Shown: positions 1 to 12,586 of the stretch, piece by piece
How the letters are laid out: each line of letters starts with the position of its first letter
How positions within the stretch are numbered: the first letter of the stretch is position 1
Assembly: GCA_017871115.1 (NCBI GenBank)
Contig: JAFCIZ010000010.1
Location: 337,001 to 401,000 of the forward strand
Direction of reading: 5' to 3'
DNA: 64,000 bases
Source of the DNA: Cunninghamella blakesleeana
Taxonomy: Eukaryota > Mucoromycota > Mucoromycetes > Mucorales > Cunninghamellaceae
Program-made: the position numbers and the translations under genes
The notes under the pieces: generated by a model
What the model saw: the letters and a program-made list of their open reading frames with translations, nothing else
The model's database searches: none
Told to the model about the DNA's origin: nothing

Positions 1-71
1 TTTTATAATCAGAGATTTTTTATTTATATTTTAAAATAAATAACTCTGTAATAACTAGCAGTGATAGTGGC

Positions 72-109
<38 letters not shown>

Positions 110-1747
110 GGCTCGTAAGATCCCTTAGAATTTCAAAAAAATAAAATTAGAAGGTAACCTACGACCATTTTTTTAGCTATACATGTATTATTTTTTAATA
201 TCATAATAACAAACTATATATCTAAACTATATTTAAATTTATTATTTATTTAGATACAAGTTTATTACAAATTAATGATGTAAAAACATAATTTTGTTAT
301 TTTTTCTGTAAAAAAATGATTATTTTCTTTTGAATTTTTTTTAAAAGATAAAAATTTTTATATTTTTTTTTTTGACCACTTGTCATTAATTAAAATATAT
401 AAAGAATAATATTATTCTGCTATTTAAATCTAATATATTATAATATATATTTTAAAATAAATAACTTTATAATAAACATGTATAGAAATAAAGGTATAAA
501 TAAAAGCTGTTGGAAGAGTCTTGATTTTCAAAAAAAAAAAAAAATTTCATAGATCCTGACCACGTTTTTTTTAGCTGTCGAAGCTTTCCTTTTAATTTTT
601 TATTAAAAAATTTATAATAAAATATATGTATCAGATATGTGCTTAAATATACAATCCACTTATATAGATAAACTAGCAGTATAAAATTTGATTTTTAATT
701 TTTTCTATTTTTAAAGAAGATATATTACCATTTCATACAAGCAAATGAAGTATAGACAGTATATTTTTTAATAATAATGAAACAAAATAGAAAAAAATTA
801 TATAATAATTTATTTTTTTCATCATACTTATGTATTCAGAACAACCAGAAGTAATACACATTCGTCAAGGCACTTTGAATTTATATCACGGAACAAATTA
901 AATAATAGCAATGGCTATATAGTAAATCAGTTAATAAAAATGAAATCTTATTCAGTTATATAGATATTATTAAAAAATAAATTAAATCAACTAGTCTTAT
1001 CAGCCAAGAGCAACTATTTCAATAAAAAACCATTTAATCTATAATATAAGAATCTTCAAAAAAAGTGAATAAACGTGATACGTTATACATTAAATAAATA
1101 AATAAATTATAAATATGAATTCTGCAATCATTACTAGTTTGTATTTCTTTTTATGGATTTTTTTATATTAGAGAAAGAATTGTAAGTGTATAAAAATCTA
1201 GTTAAAACCCCTCATATCTAATTTCTTTTTTCTTCTTCATTAAGTTTATATGGACAAATATAAAATAAAAACATATATAAACAAGGTAATTCTTTGAAAT
1301 TTTATTGTTTAAAAAAAACTTTCTTCGATACATCTTTTTTTTTTTTTCTTTGAAAAAATCCCATTAATAATAACCTATAAATCATATTCATTCTATAATA
1401 TCGCTAGATATTACAAAGCCATTTCTTTTTAGTTTACTTTATTTTATTCAATTTATACTTTATATTTTTAAGAGCATACTACAGTTATCTTTTTATTCTT
1501 TCTATATATACATATATATATCAGAAACATAAATCAGTATATTGATTTTTCTGTATGGGAAAACTAAAAAAATATTGATGGTGGTGTTTAAATTTAAGCA
1601 TTAAATTCCATTTTAAAAAGAAAAATAAAAAAAATATTTTTTTTCTTTCGTAAATTCATTTTTTATTGTTATTATTATTATTATTATTATCATATTTTCT
1701 TTTATTTTTATTGTTACTAATTAATAGTAAATAATATTCTTATATAA
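1..1747. other. AT-rich intergenic region, no gene seen
   Basis: No open frame with coding character and no RNA gene is visible. The stretch holds A/T homopolymers (for example a run of A near 75-104) and scattered short ORFs. The last ~75 bases before 1748 recur almost unchanged before the second F-box copy (before 3962), so the tandem duplication includes part of the promoter or 5' UTR. Confidence 0.7.
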
Positions 1748-3724
1748 ATGGATATTTTACCTATCGAAGTACTAGAAAATATACTTGGTCATTTATCACA
1801 AAAACATGCCGCAACAGTTGCTTCAATCGTGTGTAAAAAATGGAACAAAGCTATATTACAATCTTCTTTTTATTATTCTATTTGTATTCTTACCGAACAT
1901 CAATTAAAAAGGTTTATTAATGTAGCAAATGAAAAAATTATAAACAACCAACCTATCGGTTGTTATGTACAACAACTAAAACTTCATCGCTCTATCAATA
2001 TAAATGTAGATGTATTGATAAATATAATGAAAGTATTTCCAAATATTCATTTCATTAGTGGATTATCATATTGCACCTATAATTTTGACATAGTTTATCC
2101 TCATCTGAACCAACTTACACATTTTTCTCGCTGGTATAAAAACAGCCAGTGGATGGACCACCTTATTTACAACAAAGAAATTGTTAAATCACTTGATATA
2201 AATATTAATAAAGATATGTTTCATTTCAACCCACAAAGTCCTCCACCTATTCATTTTAATTTGATTGGTAATGAAAGATTAAGAACAAATCAGAATCTTC
2301 CTATTCAGCTGTTAGTATTGCCCATATTAATTAACTTGGTCAAGTTGGATATTAGCTTTTATCGCTTGGATTCCTTTGTTTTATTGGATGAACATGATTC
2401 TATCGATTTATTTGCTATCGATGAATGTACGTTTGAATCTGTCCATAAAGCTTGCCCACAGCTTACAATATTAAAAATTTCATATATCAAAATGGCAATA
2501 TCTAAGGAATACCATAACCGACCATTTATACCTGCCCATCAACTAAAAGAATTACATCTCCATGGTACCTTTACTGATCCATCATGCTATACGTATTTTT
2601 TAAACAAATATAGTCACCTTGATTCATTTTACATACAGCTGGAATTACAAGCATTAATAAATAATAGTGACAATCGATCTTTTCAACTAGCTATTACTCG
2701 TATGTTGTTTGGATTTTCAGTATTAAAAATCATATCTATTAATTTTTACGTATCATCTGGCAAATATTCATATGGTGATTTAACAAAATTTAAAAAGCAC
2801 TGGCCACATGATGAATTTTTAATGTGGTTAAAACAATATTCTGAGCAGATAACTCACTTAGAATACCCTTGTGATTTCATCCCTAATGGTGATACAGGTA
2901 CAGAATTATTACAACAACCTACCTTTTTGACTTATTTAACAAGTTTATCACTCTGTCTTGATAATGCAGTTCATCTCTTATCAACTTATTATTTACAAAA
3001 TATAGGTCATTCAATCGTTGTATCAGCTCTTTTAAAAACATTAATCATTCGAAAACATACCTCCATTATTATCAAAAACTTTTACATCTATGACTTTTTA
3101 ACTGCTTTCCCTAATTTGGAATCATTACAACTATACTCTATCCGATTTATATATGATGAAATTGGGGATATGTTCCAGAAAGATAACCGATGGAAATGCA
3201 CAAAATTACATCATATGATCCTACAAAGGTTACTTGGTGCTGGTTTTACCGCCTTGAATAACCAAAATGAAAACGATACTTATAAATTGAAACATTTGAA
3301 AATAACTGAATGTGATATTTATTTTGGAAACGGGTTAAACGGTTTTTTAAAAAAATGTCACCAATTAAAAAGATTAAATTTACAAAATATTAAATATGTT
3401 ATTTCAACAAGCGATATAACCTCATATATTCATTATGCTCCATCTTCACCATCATTTTTACAACTTGTATGTTCCCTTGGAGAATTATATTTTGACATGT
3501 CGCATCTTTATTTTGAACGGATCACCATAAAAAGATTTCATTGTATATCATGGAAAAGAAAAGAGAAAAAACTTCGATACCTTGTTAATAAATTGGTCGT
3601 AAATGAAACAATACCTGATCGTGAATCGATTCTTAATGAAGACATGCATAACCAATTTACAAATCAACGCTGTTGTTTAGCACTAAAATGCAAATATATT
3701 GACGAACTAATCTTTAATAAATAG
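1748..3724 (+). CDS. F-box/leucine-rich-repeat-like protein, copy 1 (intact)
   Basis: Single-exon 658-residue protein. Residues 1-45 are an F-box (MDILPIEVLENILGHLS, then KKWN at 30-33). The rest is a leucine/isoleucine-rich series with irregular LRR-like strands (for example LVKLDIS, LTSLSL, LKHLKI). F-box proteins of this type are usually substrate receptors of SCF (Skp1-cullin-F-box) E3 ubiquitin ligases, with the LRR part choosing the target; the target here is unknown. The family is often expanded in Mucoromycota. The start is the first ATG of the F-box. It is followed at 3962 by a near-identical tandem copy. The first ~207 codons are identical between the copies and differences then come in patches, which suggests recent duplication plus local diversification or gene conversion. 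Confidence 0.85.
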   Translation: MDILPIEVLENILGHLSQKHAATVASIVCKKWNKAILQSSFYYSICILTEHQLKRFINVANEKIINNQPIGCYVQQLKLHRSININVDVLINIMKVFPNIHFISGLSYCTYNFDIVYPHLNQLTHFSRWYKNSQWMDHLIYNKEIVKSLDININKDMFHFNPQSPPPIHFNLIGNERLRTNQNLPIQLLVLPILINLVKLDISFYRLDSFVLLDEHDSIDLFAIDECTFESVHKACPQLTILKISYIKMAISKEYHNRPFIPAHQLKELHLHGTFTDPSCYTYFLNKYSHLDSFYIQLELQALINNSDNRSFQLAITRMLFGFSVLKIISINFYVSSGKYSYGDLTKFKKHWPHDEFLMWLKQYSEQITHLEYPCDFIPNGDTGTELLQQPTFLTYLTSLSLCLDNAVHLLSTYYLQNIGHSIVVSALLKTLIIRKHTSIIIKNFYIYDFLTAFPNLESLQLYSIRFIYDEIGDMFQKDNRWKCTKLHHMILQRLLGAGFTALNNQNENDTYKLKHLKITECDIYFGNGLNGFLKKCHQLKRLNLQNIKYVISTSDITSYIHYAPSSPSFLQLVCSLGELYFDMSHLYFERITIKRFHCISWKRKEKKLRYLVNKLVVNETIPDRESILNEDMHNQFTNQRCCLALKCKYIDELIFNK

Positions 3725-3961
3725 TCTGAAAGTATGAAAAAAAAACTACTATCACGATAATTAGTAATTAAATTAATATATATATACATATTCTTTTTTT
3801 TTTTGCATTCTTTTTTTATTGTTTTTCTTAAATTTTTTTTTTTTTTTATTATTTTATATTTTTTATATATAAATTTATTTTATTTTTATTACTATTACTA
3901 TTATCATATTTTCTTTTATTTTTATTGTTACTAATTAATAGTAAATAATATTCTTATATAA

Positions 3962-5929
3962 ATGGATATTTTACCTATCGAAGTACTAGAAAATATACTT
4001 GGTCATTTATCACAAAAACATGCCGCAACAGTTGCTTCAATCGTGTGTAAAAAATGGAACAAAGCTATATTACAATCTTCTTTTTATTATTCTATTTGTA
4101 TTCTTACCGAACATCAATTAAAAAGGTTTATTAATGTAGCAAATGAAAAAATTATAAACAACCAACCTATCGGTTGTTATGTACAACAACTAAAACTTCA
4201 TCGCTCTATCAATATAAATGTAGATGTATTGATAAATATAATGAAAGTATTTCCAAATATTCATTTCATTAGTGGATTATCATATTGCACCTATAATTTT
4301 GACATAGTTTATCCTCATCTGAACCAACTTACACATTTTTCTCGCTGGTATAAAAACAGCCAGTGGATGGACCACCTTATTTACAACAAAGAAATTGTTA
4401 AATCACTTGATATAAATATTAATAAAGATATGTTTCATTTCAACCCACAAAGTCCTCCACCTATTCATTTTAATTTGATTGGTAATGAAAGATTAAGAAC
4501 AAATCAGAATCTTCCTATTCAGCTGTTAGTATTGCCCATATTAATTAACTTGGTCAAGTTGGATATTAGCTTTTATCACTTTAATGCCTCATTTTTATTT
4601 CCTAGATGTGAATCTATCGATTCATTTGCTATCGATGAATGTACGTTTGAATCTGTCCATAAAGCTTGCCCACAGCTTACAATATTAAAAATTTCATATA
4701 TCAAAATGGCAATATCTAAGGAATACCATAACCGACCATTTATACCTGCCCATCAACTAAAAGAATTACATCTCCATGGTACCTTTACTGATCCATCATG
4801 CTATACGTATTTTTTAAACAAATATAGTCACCTTGATTCATTTTACATACAGCTGGAATTACAAGCATTAATAAATAATAATGACAATCGATCTTTTCAA
4901 CTAGCTATTACTCGTATGTTGTTTGGATTTTCAGTATTAAAAATCATATCTATTACATTGTCGGATGAACATTCATATGGAGATTTAACAAAATTTAAAA
5001 AGCACTGGCCACATGATGAATTTTTAATGTGGTTAAAACAATATTCTGAGCAGATAACTCACTTAGAATACCCTTGTGATTTCATCCCTAATGATGATAC
5101 AGGTACAGAATTATTACAACAACCTACCTTTTTGACTTATTTAACAAGTTTATCACTCTGTCTTGATAATGCAGCTCATCTCTTATCAACTTATAATTTA
5201 CAAAATGTGGATCATTCGATCGTCATTTCAACGTTTTTAAAAAAATTAAGCGTCCGCCAATACAACTTCAATAATGTCAAAAAATTTTATATTTATGACT
5301 TTTTAACTGCTTTCCCTAATTTGGAATCATTACAACTATACTTTATTCGATTTATATATGATGAAATTGGAGATGTGCTCCATAAAGACAGCCGATGGGA
5401 ATGCACAAAATTGCACCACATAATTCAACATCGATTATTTGATACTGATTCTATCACCTCGAATAATCAAAATGAAAACGATACTTATAAATTGAAACAT
5501 TTGAAAATAGTTAGATGTGGTATTTTTTTTGGATACGGGTTGAGTTGTTTTTTAAAAAAATGTCGTCAATTAAAAAAATTAAATTTACAAATTATTAGAT
5601 ATGCTATTTCAACAGGTGATACAACCTCATATTTTCATTATGCTCCATCTTCATGAATACTTTTGCTACAAGCATGTTCTCTTGGAGAATTATGTTTCGA
5701 TTTATCACATCTTTATTTTCAACACCTCTTTATAAGTAACTTTTATTGCACTTCATGGGAAATATATGATACGGAAATGCAATATCTTGTTAATAAATTA
5801 GTCATAAATGAAACTTTACCTGGTCGTGAATCGATCCTTAACGGAGACATGTACAAACAATTTACAAATCGACGCTGTTGTTTAGCATTAAAATGCAAAT
5901 ATATTGATGAACTAATCTTTAATAAATAG
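3962..5929 (+). pseudogene. F-box/LRR-like protein, copy 2, with in-frame TGA
   Basis: Tandem duplicate of the gene at 1748, offset by 2214 bases and sharing upstream sequence. The frame is open for 564 codons, then meets TGA at 5654-5656. The same frame continues without shift to the normal stop at 5929, and its last 90 codons still match copy 1 (CSLGEL, then KCKYIDELIFNK at the end). In copy 1 the TGA position is a proline codon. The product could be a 564-residue protein lacking its last repeats, or a full protein by readthrough; a recent pseudogene is the simplest reading. Patch-wise differences from copy 1 begin near codon 207 (positions ~4579-4620) and increase toward the 3' end. Confidence 0.8.
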
Positions 5930-6482
5930 TCTGAAAGTATGAAAAAAAAATTGATATGCAACATTATGATAATTAGTAAAAACAAAATATATTCAGTAGT
6001 ATTATATTTAAGGAAAAATAATAAAAATGAATGTAATAAGTGCTAATTTACATATATTATTATGAATATATATATTGTCCTTTCATACTTTTTTAAAAAC
6101 GTTTTTAAAAATAAAAAATGAATAAAGTATTACTTTTTATTTATTTATCTCTCTTTTGTATGAGAATTTAATTTATTATGTATAACTACACTTTATAATT
6201 TTTATTTTTATACTACTATTTTATATATATTTATTGATAAAAAAAAATGAAATATGTATGATACATAACAAAATAATAATAATAATAATAAATCATCGAA
6301 AAAAAAAGAATATATATATGTATGAAAAATAAATGCTAAAAAGTGTATTAAATAAATAACTTTTCTTAATAAAAAATTAAAAAATAATAATGATAATGAT
6401 AATAAAACATGACTTTAAATATTATATAACAATAAGTCCTTTTTTCCTTTTTTTGTTTTCGTTTTCGCTTTCTTTCTTTTTT
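5930..6482. other. Intergenic, convergent 3' ends
   Basis: The region lies between the end of the second F-box copy (plus) and the end of bystin (minus). It is A/T rich with poly-T/poly-A stretches likely to hold both 3' UTRs. No coding frame is supported. Confidence 0.5.
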
Positions 6483-8468
6483 TTAATCAATCATCATAAC
6501 ATCATCTTCCATCACTTCATCACGGGTATTAGAATGAACAATTTCGCGACGAACTTCAGGGCTAATACCAGGATGGAATTGATTTTTGACTACAGCAAGT
6601 AAAATTTCTTTTTGTTCAGGTACCATATCTTGTTTATATCTATTTTTTTTTTTTTTCAATAGTAATAGAGCAAGAAATATTAATATTATGTATATAAGTA
6701 ACATCATTATCATTATTAATTATTATTATCAGTTTATAACCCCTGATTTTTAAAATATTCTTTCTCTTTATTATGAAGATTCTTCTCTTGTAACCTTCAT
6801 TTTTTCACTTCTCCATGACTCTTTCTTTCCCTTTTCTTCCTCTATGTATTTCTATCCTTCATTACCTTTGACAAAAGACAAGTAAAGATTGATGCCATAA
6901 GACGGGCATAGTACGATCATCATTCTGAAAACGAGCGAAATGGGAAACCAAAGCATCTACAACCTTATAAGGTAAAGCATATTTTTTATCCAATAAGATA
7001 CGAATAAACAAACTATTAGGACCAGTATATTCCATATCAGCCAAACGAAGTAAAGCCGCAGAAGAGTGTAATACGGGAATAGACACACGCGTCAAGACGG
7101 AACCAATAATAGAAGCTTCTTTTAAAGTACAGGAACCAGATTCACATAATGGGAATAAGACACCTTTAAAAAAGGCAGCAGGTTTATAAAGAGCCTTTTT
7201 TAAAGCCAAGAATAAATGATAATTTAATTTTTTATTTTCTTCAATGTCTTCGCGAACACGATCTAATAGTACCAAAGAAAAAAATCGTTGGGCTTGCTGC
7301 GCTTTTAAATTAGAAACAAAAATGCGTGTGGCTTCATATGTAGCGTGAGGTGTCCAGGCTTCAGGGTTGGTTAAATAAATGATTTCTTCCCAGTTGTTTA
7401 AAGATGGGATAATCTTGAATGCTTTAGGTAATTTTCCAGATTTGTATCTACTTAATAATTGACCAACCCTATATTAATAGGAAAAAAAAAGAGAGAGAGA
7501 GAAAAAAAATTGAGTATTATTGATCTATTGTCATCATTTCTTCCTTTTTTTCTATTCTTTTCTTTTCTTACTTTTTATAAACTTCGACTACTTTAGGATT
7601 CATATAAGGAGATAAAGTATTATCATCTTCAGCTAATCGTAATAATAATAATAAAAGTTAGAAATATATATCAACATGGTTATATTCTTTTCTTTTCTTT
7701 TAATTATGACCATCATACATAATTATATATATATAATTACCTTCTTCATTTATAATTTGTTCGTTATTGGCTTGCTTTTCATTGATTTTTTCCATAATAA
7801 TATCAGCTAAAGTACGTCTTTCCTTTGGAGCACTAGGTAAGAATTTTTCCAATACACCGGCATCTTCTTCTTCAATTTCTATTTCTTCGTATTCGACTCC
7901 CATATCAGCTTCGTCTAATTCATCATCACTTGGATCAAATCCTAAAGGGAAACTTTTACCCGATTTCTTTGGTCTATAGTTGTAAAAAAAAATAAACATA
8001 AATAGATAGATATTAGCTTCTTTAATAATACATATAATAATAATGATAATAGTAATAGTATTTATTTTATATATTTAACTTTACACTTCATCTTCTTCTC
8101 TATTTTGTTCTAATTGTTCTTGTTGTTGTTGAGCAATTTTTAAAATCTTTTTAGAGAGTTTTGGATCTAAATATTCCTATTTATTTAGAGAATACATATA
8201 TAAATGTATATGCGTATATAAAAGATCAATAAGTTTTTTTTTTTTTTTTTTTTGCTATTATCATTATTATTATTATTACTATTGTTCAATATTGTTATGA
8301 ATATTATTTTATTTTCCTTACTTCAACTTGATCTTCTTTATTATTACGATCAACGAATTTTTGTCTAGGAGCTTTACGCATACCACGTTCAGGGTGATCT
8401 GCTAATTCTACATGTAAAGGATCATGTCTTTGAGAACGATTTTTTGTCTTTCCAATATCTTTTCCCAT
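6483..8468 (-). CDS. ENP1: Bystin / ENP1, 40S ribosome biogenesis factor
   Basis: Six exons (minus strand): 8468-8322, 8176-8085, 7973-7741, 7632-7572, 7468-6866, 6639-6483, giving 430 residues, close to human bystin (about 437). Bystin/Enp1 is a nucleolar factor of the 90S and pre-40S particles, needed for 18S rRNA maturation and 40S export. The family block covers about residues 190-420 and includes [81 protein letters not shown] and [13 protein letters not shown] residues. The N-terminus ([18 protein letters not shown]) is basic, as usual, and the middle is acidic. All junctions restore the frame and use GT-AG borders. The neighbouring SNRNP35 gene lies 297 bases upstream on the same strand. 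Confidence 0.95.
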
Positions 8469-8765
8469 AGTGTTAATAATTATAATGATATAATAGATAT
8501 ATATATATTAAAAAGATAATATATATATAATAGAAAAAATTTATATAAGATAAAAAAATAAATAAATAAATGAAAGAGAGTGAGAAATAAGAAAAAAAGT
8601 TTCAAGTTTAATTTTTTTTTGACAAGACCTGAAAATTTTTTTTTTACTCTGCTATTTAATTGAAGTCCCGCACTGTGGATGCTGAACACAATAAAAAAGA
8701 AAGTTTATATTGTTTGTTTTTATCTCATTATTTAATTACCATTTTAAAAAAAAAAAAAGAATTAT

Positions 8766-9891
8766 TTATTTATATGAATGATGTTTATGTGAAGAAGTAG
8801 AGGAAGAGGAAGAGGAAGAATGCTTATGCTTATTGTGATGATATTTATCATATTTATGATGACTTGTAGACAATTTATCATCATTATACCTTGATGAACT
8901 ACTACTACTACTTTCTTTTTGATCGTGTTTATGCTTATATCTTGAAATCCTTTCCTTATTATTATATGATACTGACGATGATTTTAAATTATCATGCTTT
9001 TTAGAGTGAAGGGATCTATTTTAAAAGAAAAAAGTGAATGAAAAATGAAAAATAAAAATGAGTAATCCTTAGCATTTTCTTTTTCTTTTATATAGATACA
9101 TATATTAATTACCCTGATTGAAAAGGTTTATCTCTTCCACCAAATCTTAATTGTCCACTTTCTTTTTTACCGGAAAACCCACCACCTAATCTTCTAGGGA
9201 TCCAGCCTTTCATCGTTCTTCCTAGCTCATAATCCACTAAAATATGATGATCATCCAATATACGTTGATTGGCTCTTTTATAGGCTTCTTGACATGCATG
9301 TGATCTTTCAAAAGTAATAAATCCATATCCTTCCGATAACCCTGTCACTATAATAAACGAATTGAAAGGTAGGTGGTTATTAATTAATTATTAGTTATTT
9401 TTTATGTTTCTAAAACGAAGAGGATGATATATAAAAACATTTACCAAAATTACGTATAATCACTGTCTTGGTTATTTTCCCATATCTTTCAAAAAAATCC
9501 GTTAAAGTTTCTAATAATTTATATTTATATATTATGCATAATTAAATATATATAAATACTAAAACCAATAATGATAAAGAATATAGAAATAAAAATAATT
9601 TACCTTCTGTTGTATTAAAGTTTAACCTTCCTACAAAGAGTGTCTTTAAAGGATTAGTAGTGATAACATGTTTAGAAGGTGGATGAACTAAATACCTTTT
9701 TTAAAATAATAATAATATAATAAATATATATATGAGTATATACTATTTTCTTTTTTTAATAAAGTATTATTATTATTATTACACTTTGCGCGTTGAGCTC
9801 TCGCAATAGCATGGTCATGAGGAATATCTTGATTGGGATTACCATTAATGGTTCCTACTTGAAGAGGATTATATACTTTTGCATAGGACAT
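8766..9891 (-). CDS. SNRNP35: U11/U12 small nuclear ribonucleoprotein 35 kDa-like protein
   Basis: Five exons (minus strand): 9891-9785, 9695-9604, 9510-9445, 9347-9113, 9015-8766, giving 249 residues (human protein about 246). The order matches U11/U12-35K: an N-terminal YNPLQVGTINGN...PHDHAI stretch, an RNA-recognition motif with RNP2 LFVGRLN and RNP1 GYGFITF, then the family signature GRTMKGWIPRRLGGG followed by GKKESGQLRFGGRDKPF. The tail is a His/Lys/Ser-rich low-complexity region. U11/U12-35K occurs in the di-snRNP that recognises U12-type introns and is not part of the major spliceosome, whose relative is U1-70K. Its presence implies a minor spliceosome in this organism. No U12-type intron was recognised in this window. 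Confidence 0.93.
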
Positions 9892-10092
9892 ATTTCTTTT
9901 ATTAAAAAAAAAAAAGGAAAGAAAGTTAGAGAAATTAGAAAATAAAGGAAATAAAGACTTGCATATATAAAAAGGGAGAGTGACTAAACTATTTTATTTT
10001 ATTTTTTTAGCACTAAATTACAAAAAAGGAAACAAGCATTTTTAATATTCACTACTTTATTTTATATTATTAATAAACTATAAATTGAATAT

Positions 10093-10123
<31 letters not shown>

Positions 10124-10416
10124 ATATAATATAATATGTATATAACAATGATAATTAATAAGAATAATAACAATAATAATAATAATATTATTATTATTAT
10201 AAAGTAAAATAAATCAATGGTAGTATAGGCTTAAAAGATCACACTCATAAAAAAGTGGCTTGTTCCTTAGTTTTTTTTTAAAAAATAATGGATCTCAGAC
10301 TCCGCAGCGAGCAAAGCAACGTAAGTTCTGTGTATATATTATAATTTTTTTTTGTTATTTTTTTTTCCTCTTCTTTTCCTTTTTTTTTTCTTTCTATATT
10401 ATATATTTTATTCATT
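9892..10416. other. Divergent promoter region between SNRNP35 and eIF1A
   Basis: The two genes are transcribed away from each other across this 525-base gap. It contains a short (ATAC)n/(AT)n tract at about 10093-10135, polypyrimidine stretches just before the eIF1A start (10345-10396), and a locally GC-richer segment at about 10288-10325 ending in AACGTAAGT. That segment resembles a splice donor and could mark a 5' UTR exon of eIF1A. The UTR exon is a guess. Confidence 0.45.
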
Positions 10417-11156
10417 ATGCCTAAGAATAAAGGAAAAGTATGTTGTTATTTCATATATTAATCATTTTTTAATTAAGAAAATATAAATAAAAATAATAAA
10501 AATAATAAAAATACATCATTATACAATATCATCATCCTCAGTAATAAAAACAAACAAAATCGCTTATACGAATCAACATTTTTATTTATTTATTTTTATT
10601 ATTAATAGGGTGGTAAAAACCGAAGAAGAGGAAAGAACGAAAACGAAGATAATAAACGTGAACTTGACTTTAAAGAAGAAGGCCAAGGTAAATGAATAAT
10701 AGATTAAATAAATAATAAAAAAGGAGAAAGTGTGTTGTGGAATAATAAAGAAAAGGGAAAATGATTATTATTTTTCATCCATATAAAAATACATTTATAA
10801 ATCATTGACCACTTTACTTATATTTTTTAATAATAATAGAATATGCTCAAGTAGTTAAAATGCTTGGTAATGGACGTTTAGAAGCTCAATGTTTTGATGG
10901 CGTAAAACGATTAGCACATATTCGTGGTAAAATGAGAAAGAAAGTATGGATCAATCAAGGTGATATTATTTTATTATCATTACGTGAATATCAAGATGAT
11001 AAAGCAGATGTCATTCAAAAGTATACACCTGATGAAGCTCGTCAATTGAAACAATATGGTGAATTACCTGATACCACTAAAATTAATGAAAACGAAACCT
11101 TTGGTGGTGAAGATGAAGAAGAAATTGAATTCGATTTCGATATTGATGAAATTTAA
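10417..11156 (+). CDS. TIF11: Translation initiation factor eIF1A
   Basis: Three exons: 10417-10437 (21 bases, MPKNKGK), 10609-10687, 10840-11156; 138 residues (yeast 153, human 144). eIF1A binds the ribosomal A site in the 43S complex and works with eIF1 in scanning and start-codon choice. Visible are the basic N-terminal tail ([29 protein letters not shown]), the S1/OB fold ([31 protein letters not shown], cut here by description only: [39 protein letters not shown]) and the acidic C-terminal tail ending DFDIDEI. The gene starts with a very short coding exon. Junctions are GT-AG and in frame. Confidence 0.96.
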
Positions 11157-12397
11157 ATCAACTCCTTTTACATTTTTTTATCATCACCATCATCATCTAG
11201 ATTTTTTTTTTATTATTATTATTTAAATTAAGAAAAAATTATAATAATTGGAAAAAAAAAAAAAAAAAAAAGACACACAGACCCTCTATTTTATTCTATT
11301 TTCTTTTCTCACACTCACTCTCTTCCCCTATTGATATATATATAATTATATCTTTTTTATTTATTATTTCCCTTATTACACATCACTTATTATTTTGTTT
11401 TTTTATTTTTATTTTTTTTATCCATTTGTACGTTTCTTTTAATACTTTATTATATAATAATAATATAGTATAACTTGTATATGGCATTTTTTTCTTTTTC
11501 TTTTTTTTAAATAATAAATAAATAAAAACCTCAAAAAAATAACAATAATAATAAAATAAAGAAAAGAAAAGATAATAGGTCTATTTTATATTATTTTATT
11601 TTTTAACCATAATCAATCATAAAGGACGAAAATAAAATATTCTAGACGAATGCTTTCAACAAATCAAAAATCATTTTGTCTTTTTTAAAGTTTATATTTT
11701 TTTTTTTTTTTTTGATGCATGTGCGGTGAGTGTGTGTGTGTTGATTCATTTCAAATGATTAAGACCGAGGAAAGCATGTATATATTTTTTTGAAACCGAG
11801 AATAAGTTTAAAAATGGGAAAAAAAAAGATTTTCCAATCAAAAGATTTGAAAAAACAACAATAAAAAATATAAATATATTTATATTTATAATACAAAATT
11901 CAAAAAAAAGATTTATTTTATAATAAAAAATTGAAAAAAGAAAAAAAAAAAAAAAATTATAAACACATAATAAAGGAATAAAACTACATACATAAGAAAA
12001 AAAAAAAGATTGCCATTTATTAATAATTCGGTCATACCTGAATGTTTAAAGATGATAAAAAAAAGCTTGTTGAGTTTAAATCTTAAAAAAAATAAAAATT
12101 GTAACTTTTTTGATTTTTCCCTTTTTCCTTTCCTTTTTCTTTCCTTGGTGTAATATATATATATTTAAGACTATTTGTAATATTTTCATTTAATATCATC
12201 ATCACTCAGTAAATAATTAAAAAAAAGAAAAATAAATAAACATATATATATATGTATACATATATGTATAAATATAATACAATTCATACTTTTTGAAGAA
12301 AACGATATAAAGCTATTTGTAAATATATAAAAACAACATACGTACACTTTATTTAAAAACAACATTACTACAACTATTTTGGTATACTTGACAAAAA
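11157..12397. other. Intergenic, nothing recognised
   Basis: A/T-rich stretch with several poly-A/poly-T runs and a short GT-rich tract (about 11718-11740). It holds the eIF1A 3' UTR and the upstream region of the methyltransferase gene. No coding frame or RNA gene could be supported. Confidence 0.6.
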
Positions 12398-12533
12398 ATG
12401 GGATCAACTCATTCAAAACGTAAAGAAAATTCAAATAGACGATCTATTGTACCTACCATGAGTAGCAATAGTTCAACAACAGCTGGATCAATTAATGTAA
12501 TATAGTTGGTTCATCTTTTTTTTTTTTTTGAAA

Positions 12534-12586
<53 letters not shown>

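Noticed and set aside
5654..5656. TGA as a sense codon (recoding), because two genes here have in-frame TGA
   Set aside because: The aligned residues differ (Pro in the F-box gene, Trp in RNase H), and other genes end normally with TGA; independent nonsense changes are simpler.
8766..9891. U12-type introns in this window
   Set aside because: I looked for ATATCC/GTATCC donors and TTCCTTAAC-like branch sites in the modelled introns and saw no convincing case.
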